From Salmonella enterica subsp. arizonae (GTDB lineage Bacteria; Pseudomonadota; Gammaproteobacteria; Enterobacterales; Enterobacteriaceae): a stretch of DNA of 64,000 nucleotides. Positions 33,077-42,214 of the stretch are shown piece by piece. Positions within the stretch are counted from its first letter, which is position 1. Each line of letters opens with the position of its first letter. The stretch covers positions 682,001-746,000 of the forward strand of contig NZ_VXJW01000001.1 of assembly GCF_008692845.1 (NCBI RefSeq). The letters run 5' to 3'. A program made the translations under genes and the position numbers. The notes beneath the pieces were generated by a model that was given only the letters and a program-made list of their open reading frames with translations, had not been told where the DNA came from and ran no database searches.

Positions 33077-34042
33077 GTGACCATTGCTATTGTTATAGGC
33101 ACACATGGTTGGGCTGCGGAGCAGTTACTTAAAACAACTGAAATGCTGTTAGGCGAGCAGGAAAACGTCGGCTGGATCGATTTCGTTCCAGGCGAAAATG
33201 CCGAAACGCTGATCGAAAAGTACAACGCTCAGTTGGCTAAACTCAATACCAGTAAGGGCGTGCTATTTCTCGTTGATACTTGGGGAGGCAGTCCATTTAA
33301 CGCTGCCAGCCGCATTGTCGTCGATAAAGAGCGTTATGAAGTTATTGCCGGTGTCAACATCCCGATGCTGGTCGAAACGTTTATGGCCCGCGACGACGAT
33401 CCGAGCTTTGACGAGCTGGTGGCGCTGGCGGTAGAAACCGGTCGCGAAGGCGTAAAAGCGCTGAAAGCGAAACCGGTAGAAAAAGCCGCGTCAGCGCCAG
33501 TCGCCGCGCCAAAAGCTGCCGCGCCGGCAAAACCGATGGGGCCGAATGATTATATGATTATCGGACTTGCCCGTATCGATGACCGTCTCATTCATGGTCA
33601 GGTCGCTACCCGTTGGACCAAAGAGACCAATGTTAGCCGTATTATTGTCGTGAGCGATGAAGTTGCGGCGGATACCGTGCGTAAAACGCTGCTGACGCAG
33701 GTTGCGCCGCCGGGCGTTACGGCGCATGTGGTTGATGTTGCGAAGATGATTCGCGTTTACAACAACCCGAAATACGCCGGCGAACGCGTGATGCTTCTGT
33801 TTACCAATCCTACCGACGTCGAGCGCATCGTTGAAGGCGGCGTGAAAGTCACTTCCGTGAACATTGGCGGTATGGCCTATCGTCAGGGTAAAACGCAGGT
33901 GAACAACGCCGTTTCCGTCGATGAAAAGGATATCGAGGCCTTTAAAAAGCTCAACGAGCGCGGCATCGAGCTTGAGGTGCGTAAAGTTTCCACCGATCCG
34001 AAACTGAAAATGATGGATTTAATTGCCAAAGTAGCGAAATAA
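33077..34042 (+). CDS. manX: Mannose PTS EIIAB component
   Basis: A 321-residue two-domain cytoplasmic phosphocarrier of the mannose/glucose/glucosamine phosphotransferase system. The IIA domain (about 1-130) has the phosphorylated His10 in VIGTHGWAAE. An Ala/Pro-rich linker (about 135-155) follows, then the IIB domain with its active His in RIDDRLIHGQVATRW. The start is GTG at 33077, 7 bases after AAGGAGG. It is the first gene of manXYZ. Confidence 0.97.
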   Translation: MTIAIVIGTHGWAAEQLLKTTEMLLGEQENVGWIDFVPGENAETLIEKYNAQLAKLNTSKGVLFLVDTWGGSPFNAASRIVVDKERYEVIAGVNIPMLVETFMARDDDPSFDELVALAVETGREGVKALKAKPVEKAASAPVAAPKAAAPAKPMGPNDYMIIGLARIDDRLIHGQVATRWTKETNVSRIIVVSDEVAADTVRKTLLTQVAPPGVTAHVVDVAKMIRVYNNPKYAGERVMLLFTNPTDVERIVEGGVKVTSVNIGGMAYRQGKTQVNNAVSVDEKDIEAFKKLNERGIELEVRKVSTDPKLKMMDLIAKVAK

Positions 34043-34095
34043 CCGCCCGGCATTTAATTAGCTTTCACACTTAAGATAGCAATAGGAGAAGTACA

Positions 34096-34896
34096 ATGGA
34101 GATTACCACTCTTCAGATTGTGCTGGTGTTCATCGTCGCATGTATCGCGGGTATGGAGTCGGTACTTGATGAATTTCAGTTCCACCGTCCGCTGATCGCC
34201 TGTACCTTAATCGGCGCCGTTCTGGGGGACATGAAAACCGGTATTATCATCGGCGGTACTCTGGAAATGATCGCACTGGGCTGGATGAACATCGGCGCCG
34301 CCGTTGCGCCTGATGCCGCGCTGGCGTCCATCATCTCTACCGTGCTGGTTATCGCCGGGCACCAAAGCATCGGCGCGGGTATCGCGCTGGCGATTCCGTT
34401 GGCGGCGGCAGGCCAGGTACTGACCATTATCGTACGTACCATCACCGTGGCATTCCAGCACGCGGCGGACAAGGCGGCCGAAAACGGCAACCTGACGGCG
34501 CTCTCCTGGCTACACGTTTCTTCTCTGTTCCTGCAGGCGATGCGTATCGCTATCCCGGCGGTTATCGTTGCTATCTCCGTAGGCACCAGTGAAGTACAGG
34601 GTATGCTGAATGCAATTCCTGAAGTCGTCACGGGCGGTCTGAACATCGCCGGCGGCATGATCGTCGTAGTGGGTTATGCGATGGTTATCAACATGATGCG
34701 CGCAGGCTACCTGATGCCGTTCTTCTACCTCGGTTTCGTCACTGCGGCTTTCACCAACTTCAACCTGGTCGCGCTGGGTGTCATCGGCGCAGTGATGGCT
34801 ATTCTTTACATCCAGCTGAGCCCAAAATACAACCGTGTAACGGGCGCGCCTGCTCAGGCTGCTGGCACTAACGATCTTGATAACGAACTGGACTAA
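34096..34896 (+). CDS. manY: Mannose PTS EIIC component
   Basis: A 266-residue inner membrane sugar channel subunit. Seen: about seven to eight hydrophobic segments and the IIC-Man blocks FHRPLIACTLIGAVLGDMKT and IGGTLEMIALGWMNIGAAVA. RBS AGGAG lies before the ATG. It is 53 bases after manX and 12 bases before the manZ start used. With ManZ it forms the membrane part of the transporter and the portal for some bacteriocins and lambda DNA. Confidence 0.97.
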   Translation: MEITTLQIVLVFIVACIAGMESVLDEFQFHRPLIACTLIGAVLGDMKTGIIIGGTLEMIALGWMNIGAAVAPDAALASIISTVLVIAGHQSIGAGIALAIPLAAAGQVLTIIVRTITVAFQHAADKAAENGNLTALSWLHVSSLFLQAMRIAIPAVIVAISVGTSEVQGMLNAIPEVVTGGLNIAGGMIVVVGYAMVINMMRAGYLMPFFYLGFVTAAFTNFNLVALGVIGAVMAILYIQLSPKYNRVTGAPAQAAGTNDLDNELD

Positions 34897-34908
34897 CAGG
34901 TGAGCGAA

Positions 34909-35760
34909 ATGGTTGATATGACTAAAACTACCACCGAGAAAAAACTCACTCCGAGCGATATTCGCGGCGTATTCCTTCGTTCTAACCTGTTCCAGGGGTC
35001 ATGGAACTTCGAACGTATGCAGGCGCTGGGCTTCTGCTTCTCTATGGTGCCGGCGATTCGTCGCCTGTATCCGGAGAATAATGACGCGCGTAAACAGGCG
35101 ATTAAGCGTCACCTGGAGTTCTTTAACACTCATCCTTACGTTGCGGCGCCGGTACTGGGCGTGACGCTGGCAATGGAAGAAAAGCGTGCGAACGGCGCGG
35201 AAATTGACGATGGCGCCATCAACGGTATCAAAGTAGGGCTGATGGGACCGTTGGCGGGCGTCGGCGACCCTATCTTCTGGGGTACCGTTCGTCCGGTATT
35301 TGCGGCGCTGGGCGCAGGTATTGCGATGAGCGGCAGCCTGCTTGGTCCACTGCTGTTTTTCATCCTGTTTAACCTGGTGCGCCTGGCTACGCGTTATTAC
35401 GGCGTGGCTTATGGCTACCGCAAAGGCGTCGATATTGTGAAAGATATGGGTGGCGGCTTCCTGCAAAAACTGACTGAGGGGGCGTCAATTCTCGGCCTGT
35501 TTGTCATGGGGGCGTTGGTTAATAAGTGGACGCATGTGAATATTCCACTGGTAGTATCCACCATCACCGGTCAGGATGGCCAGACACGCGTTACCACCGT
35601 CCAAACTATTCTCGATCAACTGATGCCGGGTCTGGTCCCGCTACTGTTGACCTTTGCCTGTATGTGGCTGCTGCGTAAGAAAGTTAACCCGCTGTGGATT
35701 ATCGTGGGCTTCTTCGTCATCGGCATCGCCGGCTACGCCGTAGGGCTGCTGGGCCAGTAA
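34909..35760 (+). CDS. manZ: Mannose PTS EIID component
   Basis: A 283-residue IID membrane subunit. Seen: a long amphipathic N-terminal part with FLRSNLFQGSWNFERMQALG and MVPAIRRLYPE, the conserved KVGLMGPLAGVGDPIFWGT, and C-terminal membrane segments. The start is ATG at 34909 with AGGTGAGC upstream, matching the E. coli N-terminus; a GTG three codons upstream is possible. Followed by a strong terminator. Confidence 0.96.
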   Translation: MVDMTKTTTEKKLTPSDIRGVFLRSNLFQGSWNFERMQALGFCFSMVPAIRRLYPENNDARKQAIKRHLEFFNTHPYVAAPVLGVTLAMEEKRANGAEIDDGAINGIKVGLMGPLAGVGDPIFWGTVRPVFAALGAGIAMSGSLLGPLLFFILFNLVRLATRYYGVAYGYRKGVDIVKDMGGGFLQKLTEGASILGLFVMGALVNKWTHVNIPLVVSTITGQDGQTRVTTVQTILDQLMPGLVPLLLTFACMWLLRKKVNPLWIIVGFFVIGIAGYAVGLLGQ

Positions 35761-35776
35761 GGCTGTTGTACACTAC

Positions 35777-35801
35777 CGGGGCCAAACGGCCCCGTTTTTT
35801 T
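35777..35801 (+). terminator. Intrinsic terminator of manXYZ
   Basis: CGGGGCC-AAA-CGGCCCCG stem-loop followed by seven T residues, 16 bases after manZ. Confidence 0.92.
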
Positions 35802-35818
35802 ATTTTTCTGGAGGATAA

Positions 35819-36277
35819 ATGACTATCACGGATCTGGTGCTGATTCTCTTTATTGCCGCGTTACTGGCTTATGCTCTCTACGATCAGTTCATCATGCCCC
35901 GTCGCAATGGCCCCACCCTACTTTCTATAGCCCTGCTTCGCCGTAGCCGCGTAGACAGCGTTATCTTCGTTGGACTGGTCGCCATTCTTATCTATAACAA
36001 CGTGACCAGTCACGGCGCGCAGATGACGACATGGTTATTAAGCTCGCTGGCGTTAATGGGTTTTTATATATTCTGGATCCGCACGCCGCGAATCATCTTT
36101 AAACAACATGGCTTTTTCTTCGCCAATGTCTGGATAGAATATAGCCGTATTAAAGAGATGAATTTATCGGAAGATGGCGTACTGGTGATGCAATTAGAAC
36201 AAAGACGCTTGCTTATCCGTGTGAGGAATATCGACGATCTGGAAAAAATATATAAATTTCTTATTGCTACTCAATAA
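35819..36277 (+). CDS. yobD: DUF986 inner membrane protein YobD
   Basis: A 152-residue UPF0266/DUF986 protein with three membrane segments (about 5-22, 45-62, 68-85) and a cytoplasmic C-terminal half ending in a charged beta-rich region ([18 protein letters not shown]). RBS GGAGGATAA precedes the ATG. It lies just after the manXYZ terminator and before the mntP control region. Function is unknown. Confidence 0.9.
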   Translation: MTITDLVLILFIAALLAYALYDQFIMPRRNGPTLLSIALLRRSRVDSVIFVGLVAILIYNNVTSHGAQMTTWLLSSLALMGFYIFWIRTPRIIFKQHGFFFANVWIEYSRIKEMNLSEDGVLVMQLEQRRLLIRVRNIDDLEKIYKFLIATQ

Positions 36278-36280
36278 GTT

Positions 36281-36304
36281 AAGGTATAGCTTTAACTATA
36301 TTTT
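36281..36304. promoter_or_regulatory. Second MntR-like box upstream of mntP
   Basis: AAGGTATAGCTTTAACTATA followed by TTTT is a weaker inverted repeat of the TATAGC...TATA type, 19 bases left of the stronger box. Confidence 0.5.
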
Positions 36305-36323
36305 CTAATTTCGTTTCGAATCA

Positions 36324-36346
36324 TAATATAGCTAAGGCTATACTTT
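36324..36346. promoter_or_regulatory. MntR box upstream of mntP
   Basis: AATATAGCTAAGGCTATACTT is a near-perfect palindrome closely matching the remembered MntR consensus AAACATAGCAAAGGCTATGT. MntR with Mn2+ activates mntP and represses mntH in E. coli. It sits about 140 bases upstream of the riboswitch. Confidence 0.8.
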
Positions 36347-36485
36347 CTATTGACCAGTTGTTATTTAAGTTAACGTTTTATTGATGAATAAATATAAATG
36401 AAAATCGTTTTCAATTGACGAAAAATTAATATTTTATTACTGTTGTTTTATATTCTAAAAATATGTTAATGTTGCGCCGTCAATT

Positions 36486-36680
36486 GGGGAGTAGCCGATT
36501 TCCAGACTCCGGAAATGTACGCGTCAACATACTCGTTGCAAAACGTGGCGCGTACGGGCCAGCTATCGCTGGTCAGGCGAGACCATAGACGCATCTACTG
36601 CTGTGTATCTCGCCACAGAATGGCGATATGCATGTTCGCTGGGGGCGGTGATGTGTTTAATGGATACCCCGGTCTGGACG
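36486..36680 (+). ncRNA. yybP-ykoY manganese riboswitch of mntP
   Basis: The leader opens with GGGGAGTAGCCGATTTCC, the hallmark 5' part of the yybP-ykoY class, and has the later conserved block ending just before ATACCCCGGTCTGG, directly upstream of the mntP ATG. Known: Mn2+ binding to this leader in E. coli mntP increases expression of the manganese exporter. The boundaries are approximate. Confidence 0.9.
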
Positions 36681-36685
36681 CTGTC

Positions 36686-37252
36686 ATGCACTTTACTGCT
36701 ACTGTTTTTCTCGCTTTCGGCATGTCGATGGATGCTTTCGCGGCATCAATTGGCAAAGGCGCCACCCTGCATAAACCCAAATTCTCAGAAGCGTTGCGTA
36801 CCGGCTTTATCTTCGGCGCGGTTGAAACGCTGACTCCGCTGATCGGCTGGGGACTGGGGATGCTGGCGAGTAAATTTGTTCTGGAATGGAACCACTGGAT
36901 AGCCTTTATTCTGCTGATCTTTTTGGGCGGACGCATGATCATCGAAGGTATTCGCGGCGGTAGTGATGAAGATGACACACCGCTACGTCGCCACAGCTTT
37001 TGGCTATTAGTCACGACGGCTATCGCAACCAGCCTCGATGCGATGGCGGTTGGCGTCGGTCTGGCGTTTTTGCAGGTGAACATCATCGCTACCGCATTGG
37101 CTATCGGTTGCGCCACGCTTATCATGTCCACCCTCGGAATGATGATCGGGCGCTTTATCGGCCCGATGCTGGGTAAGCGTGCTGAAATTCTCGGCGGGGT
37201 AGTACTAGTAGGGATTGGCGTCCAGATCCTCTGGACGCATTTTCACGGTTAA
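36686..37252 (+). CDS. mntP: Manganese exporter MntP
   Basis: A 188-residue inner membrane protein with six membrane segments that pumps Mn2+ out. Seen: [16 protein letters not shown] and the repeat-related [19 protein letters not shown], each with the conserved membrane Asp. The start at 36686 ([12 protein letters not shown]) matches E. coli and lies just after the riboswitch; an upstream open frame runs through the riboswitch and is not coding. It overlaps the convergent rlmA stop by 4 bases. Confidence 0.96.
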   Translation: MHFTATVFLAFGMSMDAFAASIGKGATLHKPKFSEALRTGFIFGAVETLTPLIGWGLGMLASKFVLEWNHWIAFILLIFLGGRMIIEGIRGGSDEDDTPLRRHSFWLLVTTAIATSLDAMAVGVGLAFLQVNIIATALAIGCATLIMSTLGMMIGRFIGPMLGKRAEILGGVVLVGIGVQILWTHFHG

Positions 37253-38058
37253 CTGTCACGCTGCCAGAGATGAAGGTTGAAATCCGTCTGGCAGCTAAAC
37301 CCGACGCTGGCGGCCAATTGTTCCCACACTTCCGGCCTGGCGCGCCAGGCGAATGGCGTCATTTGCAACAGTGCCACGGCTTCTTCAGCGTTAAGCTGCA
37401 TGTGATAAGCAAGGCGGGTACTCTGCTGCAATGAGAATCCGTCGAGCTGCTCGGTATGCGGCGCATGTAGACGCACCTCATCGTAAATGAGCCCTTTTAG
37501 TTCCATCAGATGATGCGGCCCCGGCCTGGCGGTAACGACCCAACCACCAGGTTTTACCACGCGCGCCAACTCCTGCGCCTTACACGGGGCGTAGATTCTG
37601 ATCACCGCATCCATTGACGCATCGGCAAAGGGCAGCCGATAGCTTGACGCCACGCAAAACTTCACCTGCGAATAGCGCTTCGCCGCCGCTTTGATCGCCG
37701 TTTTAGCAACGTCCAGTCCAAACGTGGTTATTTCCGGCAACGCATCTGCAAAAGCATGGGTGTAATATCCCTCGCCACAGCCGATATCCAGAATCGCTGT
37801 GGCCGATTTATCCAGCCGCCCGCGCAACAGATTAATCACAGCATCGCGTAGCGGCTGATAATGGCCTGCATCAAGAAACGCTCTCCTTGCCTGCATCATT
37901 TCTGCGCTGTCGCCCGGATCGCGTGAACGTTTATGCTGTACCGGCAGCAGATTGATATATCCCTCTTTCGCCACATCAAACTGATGCCGCAGTGGACACA
38001 CAAAACTGTTATTACTCTGCGTAAGAGGCTGATGACAAAGCGGGCAGGTAAAGGACAT
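37249..38058 (-). CDS. rlmA: 23S rRNA (guanine-745-N1) methyltransferase
   Basis: A 269-residue enzyme that methylates G745 of 23S rRNA. Seen: an N-terminal zinc finger (CPLCHQPL...FVCPLRHQF, Cys/His ligands) and a Rossmann SAM-binding fold with [16 protein letters not shown]. The length is normal. It is convergent with mntP, sharing 4 bases at the ends. Confidence 0.95.
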   Translation of the reverse strand: MSFTCPLCHQPLTQSNNSFVCPLRHQFDVAKEGYINLLPVQHKRSRDPGDSAEMMQARRAFLDAGHYQPLRDAVINLLRGRLDKSATAILDIGCGEGYYTHAFADALPEITTFGLDVAKTAIKAAAKRYSQVKFCVASSYRLPFADASMDAVIRIYAPCKAQELARVVKPGGWVVTARPGPHHLMELKGLIYDEVRLHAPHTEQLDGFSLQQSTRLAYHMQLNAEEAVALLQMTPFAWRARPEVWEQLAASVGFSCQTDFNLHLWQRDS

Positions 38059-38124
38059 GACAACTCCGGGCTGGGGACGCTAAAGGGCGCAAGTGTAACG
38101 CGAATTGCGCCCAGGGAAAATCCT

Positions 38125-39870
38125 TTACAAGCCCGGAACCGAAACGTGATTGCCATGCATCACCAGAAGGTGGTCCGAATCGGCTGGCATACCGTCTGGC
38201 TCAACATTTTCCAGCCGCAACACATCGCCCATTATCTGGCTGAATACGGGCGCAGATACCGCGCCGCCATAATAAGCCCCATTTTGCGGATTATTAATCA
38301 CCACCACCAAGGCAAATCTGGGGTTGCTTGCCGGCGCAACGCCTGCGGTGTATGCCACGTACTTATCAACGTATTTGCCATCATCGCCAATTTTTTTCGC
38401 CGTCCCGGTTTTAACCGCAATCCGGTAATCTCTAACTGCGGCTTTTGTTCCACCGCCGCCAGGCAACGCCACGCTCTCCATCATATGTTCCACCTCGTGC
38501 ACCAACTCTTCCGACATCACACGCGTGCCGATCACGGGCGGATCAACTTTTGTGATCGATAACGGACGATAAATACCAAAGCTGCCAATCGTGGCATAAA
38601 CATGCGCCAGTTGAAGCGGCGTCACCATTAATCCGTATCCAAAGGCGAAGGAGGCGCGATCCAGATCACTCCAGTAACGGCGTTTCGGTAATAATCCACT
38701 ACTCTCTCCGGTTAAACCAAGGCCGGTAGGCAGGCCGAAACCAAAGCTTTTATAGGTATCCATTAATTTCTGCACCGGCATCGCCAGTGAAAGGTGAGAA
38801 ACGCCGGTATCGCTGGATTTTTGCAAAATACCGGTTAATGTCAGTTCCGGGTAGTAACCGACGTCGCGAATACGGTGCCCATCAAGAATAAAGGGATGAG
38901 TATCAATAACGCTGTCCGGTTGTACGATGCCTTGCTGCAACGCCGTCATAATGACCAGTGGCTTAACGGTAGAGCCGGGTTCAAAGGTGTCGCTGATAGC
39001 GCGGTTACGAAAATCGTCCAGTTGCGCGCCCTCACGATTGTTTGGGTTGAAATCCGGGTAACTCGCCATTGAGAGAATTTCACCCGTTGGGATGTTAATC
39101 AATACGGCAGCGCCGGATTCCGCTTTGTTCCAGATTACAGCGTTATCCAGCGCATCTTCGGTAACCGTTTGCAGACGTTCATCAATGCTAAGCTGAAGTT
39201 CATGAGCAGGAACCGGATTCACTTCCGTAATGTTCTCAATAACATGGCCAAATTTATCTTTACGCACCAGTCGGGAGCCCGGCTTTCCTGTCAGTTGCGC
39301 GTTAAAGCTCTTTTCAACACCTTCTATCCCCTGCCCATCGATATTGGTAAAGCCTATCAAATTGGCCGCTACATGACCGGCGGGGTAAAAACGGCGAGAC
39401 TCTTCCCGCAGATTAATGCCCGGTAGATTCAGTTTATCTATCCATTCGGCTTGCTGAGGTGAAACCTGGCGCGCGAGGTAAATGAAACGGCCTGCCGGGT
39501 TGCTGTTTACCCGTTCAGCAAGCGTACTGAGCGACAGATGTAGCGCGCTGGCCAACGCCTGCCAGCGCTGATTGTAGCCAACCCCGCCTTTGCTTATAAT
39601 GGTCTTAGGATCGGCCCAGACAGCATTAACCGGAACGCTTACCGCTAAGGGTCGCCCCTCTCTGTCGGTGATCATGCCGCGTGGAGAGGCCGTGGTCACT
39701 TCACGAAGCGAGCGCATATCTTCTTGTTTCACCAGTTTCGACGGCGTAACAATTTGCAACCATGCTACCCGCCCTAACAGCAATGCCATACTGAGCAGAA
39801 TGGCAGTGCAAAGTAGCGCAAAACGTATGGGGGTAAAATTACGGGTATCACCGCCGCTTTTCTTTTTCAC
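38125..39870 (-). CDS. Penicillin-binding protein PBP3SAL (second FtsI-type)
   Basis: A 581-residue class B transpeptidase related to FtsI. Layout: cytoplasmic tail, membrane anchor (about 18-38), pedestal domain, then the transpeptidase domain (about 250-560). Active-site motifs: STVK (SxxK with the acyl-enzyme Ser), SSD (in the SxN position, Asp in place of the usual Asn), and KTGT. Known from memory: Salmonella has this extra division PBP, used in acidic, intracellular-like conditions. It is absent from E. coli K-12. It is divergent from nothing; rlmA follows it on the same strand 66 bases away. Confidence 0.9.
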   Translation of the reverse strand: MKKKSGGDTRNFTPIRFALLCTAILLSMALLLGRVAWLQIVTPSKLVKQEDMRSLREVTTASPRGMITDREGRPLAVSVPVNAVWADPKTIISKGGVGYNQRWQALASALHLSLSTLAERVNSNPAGRFIYLARQVSPQQAEWIDKLNLPGINLREESRRFYPAGHVAANLIGFTNIDGQGIEGVEKSFNAQLTGKPGSRLVRKDKFGHVIENITEVNPVPAHELQLSIDERLQTVTEDALDNAVIWNKAESGAAVLINIPTGEILSMASYPDFNPNNREGAQLDDFRNRAISDTFEPGSTVKPLVIMTALQQGIVQPDSVIDTHPFILDGHRIRDVGYYPELTLTGILQKSSDTGVSHLSLAMPVQKLMDTYKSFGFGLPTGLGLTGESSGLLPKRRYWSDLDRASFAFGYGLMVTPLQLAHVYATIGSFGIYRPLSITKVDPPVIGTRVMSEELVHEVEHMMESVALPGGGGTKAAVRDYRIAVKTGTAKKIGDDGKYVDKYVAYTAGVAPASNPRFALVVVINNPQNGAYYGGAVSAPVFSQIMGDVLRLENVEPDGMPADSDHLLVMHGNHVSVPGL

Positions 39871-40017
39871 CTGATCTCCAGCCGAATCATTTTTCAGGTG
39901 ATTGATTTAACGGGAAACGACAGGAAAAACCAGAAAAAACAATGCTAATAACATCGCGCCTTTGCAACAAATCGCTAACGAGAGCGCATTCAGACACATT
40001 TTGAAGGATATTGAATT

Positions 40018-40046
40018 AAAAAGCCCCGCTTTTTAGCGAGGCTTTA
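40018..40046 (-). terminator. Intrinsic terminator of yobF-cspC
   Basis: On the minus strand AAAGCCTCGC and GCGGGGCTTT pair around a TAAAAA loop with a following T run, 46 bases past the cspC stop. Confidence 0.85.
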
Positions 40047-40091
40047 TATCTGAGGCTGACGCGACAAACCGCATCAAATCAGTGGTGTCGA

Positions 40092-40301
40092 TCAGATAGC
40101 GGTTACGTTAACAGCAGCCGGACCTTTCTGGCCATCCTGAATTTCGAACTCAACGTTCTGGCCTTCAGCCAGAGTTTTGAAGCCATTACCCTGGATAGCG
40201 GAGAAGTGTACGAACACATCTTTGCTGCCATCAGCCGGTGTAATGAAGCCAAAACCTTTGGACTCGTTGAACCACTTAACTTGACCTTTAATCTTTGCCA
40301 T
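40092..40301 (-). CDS. cspC: Cold-shock family protein CspC
   Basis: A 69-residue OB-fold single-stranded nucleic acid chaperone, constitutively expressed, that stabilises RNAs including rpoS. Seen: RNP1 KGFGFI and RNP2 VFVHF. The start is at 40301 ([14 protein letters not shown]); an ATG two codons upstream is not used in the family. yobF lies 12 bases upstream on the same strand. Confidence 0.97.
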
Positions 40302-40313
40302 TTGCAAAATTCC

Positions 40314-40457
40314 TTAGAGTGTTTTCTTTGCCCGCAGGCATAACATAGATAAAACTGAGACATTACTGCTTGAGGCACTAATATAAGGTTCGGCAGAGAA
40401 GCGGTATTCAACGTCAACGTGTTTACTCAGGACTTCTTTACTGAAAATGCCACACAT
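40314..40457 (-). CDS. yobF: Small heat-shock-related protein YobF
   Basis: A 47-residue protein ([20 protein letters not shown] start, LRAKKTL end) matching my recollection of E. coli YobF. It is co-transcribed with cspC, 12 bases upstream. YobF is known as a stress-induced small protein in E. coli. Too short for normal ORF calls. Confidence 0.9.
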   Translation of the reverse strand: MCGIFSKEVLSKHVDVEYRFSAEPYISASSSNVSVLSMLCLRAKKTL

Positions 40458-41106
40458 AAACAGAACTGTACCTCGTTTAACCCAAAGCCTGTTATCACAT
40501 ACAACGTTAATTATGGCAAGCCATTTTTAAACATGTCTCGATCCGTTGCACAAATTACGAGAACCTTCACAAATTGACAGCACGTTTATGCAACAAAACT
40601 GCTGAAGATATATCCTCGCGAGCTGGCGGACACACCGACAACGTCACTGCTGAATAGCCACTTTTTTACCATAGCTCAATAACTTCCCTTCTTCCAGTAC
40701 ATCAAATCACATTTAAAAGCTGTATTTTTAATATCACTTTTTTATTCTGAGTAATGCATAAATTGTCACAATGCTAAAAAACACCTTTTAATCAAAATAA
40801 TAGAAAAGGGTTTTCCGATACCGCTTCCTGCGACATTCCTCGTCTTTACAGGATGACTTAAAATAATGAACAAACGATGACAATCAACAAAAAGAGAGAG
40901 AAACGTTTCGCTTTTAATAGAAAACGATCGGTATCACAAAATTGACATATGCACATTTGTTATGGGTATAAAACTATGTTTCATATAAAGCCATATATTA
41001 TATAGGGTGTTGATACTGTATTGTCAGTTGCAAGCGCTAACACTGACAAAATCCGACGGGTGAGCGAGGCGCGTGGCATCTTGAGCCGCCTGCGCTCCTG
41101 TAAGCG
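40458..41106. other. Long AT-rich leader/intergenic region of yobF-cspC
   Basis: A 649-base region between divergently and co-directionally arranged yobF and yebO. It is clearly AT-rich with several poly-T/A tracts. The only open frame (plus strand, 41021-41242) overlaps yebO in antisense and lacks a good RBS. The region probably contains the promoter and a long 5' UTR of yobF-cspC, and the end of the yebO transcript. Confidence 0.5.
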
Positions 41107-41394
41107 TTATCGTTCAGCAACCAGACGAATGATATCCTCATCCTTTCTCTGTTCGCTTGCCGCTGTTGCGGGTTCAGCTTCTTTTTCTGGTTCGTTTGCT
41201 TCACAAAGGCGGCGCAACAACGCGTTTTGCCGCTTCTGTTGATTCAATAACGCTTCGAGCAATTCTATCTGCTCGTTAGCGCGGGAACTGGCCCGGTTGA
41301 CAAAAAACCAGAGCGTGAGCCCGACCACCAGAACCGCCATTGATACTATTAAAGATGCAAGAGAAAACGCACCAGAGTTTAAAACATCGTTCAT
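41107..41394 (-). CDS. yebO: YebO family single-pass membrane protein
   Basis: A 95-residue inner membrane protein with one membrane segment (about 13-32), a helical charged segment rich in Glu/Gln/Leu that may form a coiled coil (EQIELLEALLNQQKRQNALL), and an acidic tail. The length matches E. coli YebO. It lies 70 bases downstream of mgrB on the same strand, so it is likely in the PhoP-linked transcript. Function is unknown. Confidence 0.9.
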   Translation of the reverse strand: MNDVLNSGAFSLASLIVSMAVLVVGLTLWFFVNRASSRANEQIELLEALLNQQKRQNALLRRLCEANEPEKEAEPATAASEQRKDEDIIRLVAER

Positions 41395-41464
41395 TTCACC
41401 ACCTCAATGTAGAGACGTCATTCTACCACTGCTACACGGGAAGGAAATCTCTGGTATAAAACGT

Positions 41465-41608
41465 TTACCAGGGAATAAATTTATTGATGGCGCAAATACC
41501 GCTGAAAAATTGTACATCCTGATCGCACATGATATTAAACACCTGCGCCCACAGCAACAGACATACCACCACCACGATGCCGAGAACGACCCATCGAAAT
41601 TTTTTCAC
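41465..41608 (-). CDS. mgrB: PhoQ kinase inhibitor MgrB
   Basis: A 47-residue inner membrane peptide that inhibits the sensor kinase PhoQ, closing a negative feedback loop. Layout: short basic cytoplasmic start (KKFRWVV), membrane segment (about 6-24), and a periplasmic part with Cys28 and Cys39, which form the functional disulfide, ending NKFIPW. The start is GTG at 41608. The sequence is intact. It matters because mgrB loss causes polymyxin resistance in other Enterobacteria. Confidence 0.93.
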
Positions 41609-41650
41609 TCCACTCTCCGATCTTACATCTTATGCCGCTAAATTATCATG

Positions 41651-41664
41651 AGTTACCTAAACCA
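41651..41664 (-). promoter_or_regulatory. Possible PhoP half-box upstream of mgrB
   Basis: TGGTTTA at 41658-41664 (minus strand) matches one arm of the PhoP box (G/T)GTTTA-N5-(G/T)GTTTA. It lies upstream of a TA-rich -10-like GATAAT. The second arm is poor, so the site is tentative. Confidence 0.4.
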
Positions 41665-41765
41665 GGAGTAACTGTAGCGGCAATATATGTTTTTAGGAAT
41701 GATTCACTTGTTTCAATCAATGTACACGCTACTCTTATTCTAACTAAAAAAGAAAAGAGGTAGTA

Positions 41766-42005
41766 ATGCGTTTGATCATTCGCGCAATTGTATTGTTTGC
41801 CCTGGTGTGGATAGGCCTGCTGCTGAGCGGCTATGGCGTACTGGTGGGAAGTAAAGTAAACGCGGCGGGGCTGGGCCTGCAGTGCCATTACCTGACGGCA
41901 CGCGGCACCAGTACAGCACAATATGTCCATACTAATAGCGGCATCATTGGCTTTTCGGAGTGTCCCATTTTCAGAAAAAGCGCTACCGTCGTGGATAATA
42001 GCTAA
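41766..42005 (+). CDS. yobH: YobH family small exported/membrane protein
   Basis: A 79-residue protein with an N-terminal hydrophobic segment (about 4-24) and two cysteines (Cys40 and Cys66). The length and sequence match E. coli YobH. RBS AAGAGG lies upstream. The direction of the C-terminus (cytoplasm or periplasm) cannot be settled by eye. Function is unknown. Confidence 0.88.
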   Translation: MRLIIRAIVLFALVWIGLLLSGYGVLVGSKVNAAGLGLQCHYLTARGTSTAQYVHTNSGIIGFSECPIFRKSATVVDNS

Positions 42006-42160
42006 GCGGTAACAAATAATTTCATCACGAAACTATCACGGGTAATTACTCTATATTAGCTGTGGTTTATAAGCATCGTTAAATAATATTTTAATAACCG
42101 TTAAATAAGCAGACGGCAATTATCTTCTTTTATGATTCCATCTCACTATATGTTATAAAA

Positions 42161-42192
42161 AAGCAGATGCATTTTTCGCGTCTGCTTTTTTT
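42161..42192 (-). terminator. Intrinsic terminator of kdgR
   Basis: AGCAGATGC and GCGTCTGCT pair with A and T runs on both sides, 22 bases beyond the kdgR stop. It may act in both directions. Confidence 0.8.
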
Positions 42193-42214
42193 AACGTCAT
42201 GCTAATAAGATTAC

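Noticed and set aside
36515-36685. N-terminal extension of mntP
   Set aside because: It runs through the yybP-ykoY riboswitch; the conserved start is at 36686.
41297-41641. Plus-strand open frame opposite mgrB and yebO
   Set aside because: Antisense shadow of two recognised genes without a ribosome binding site.
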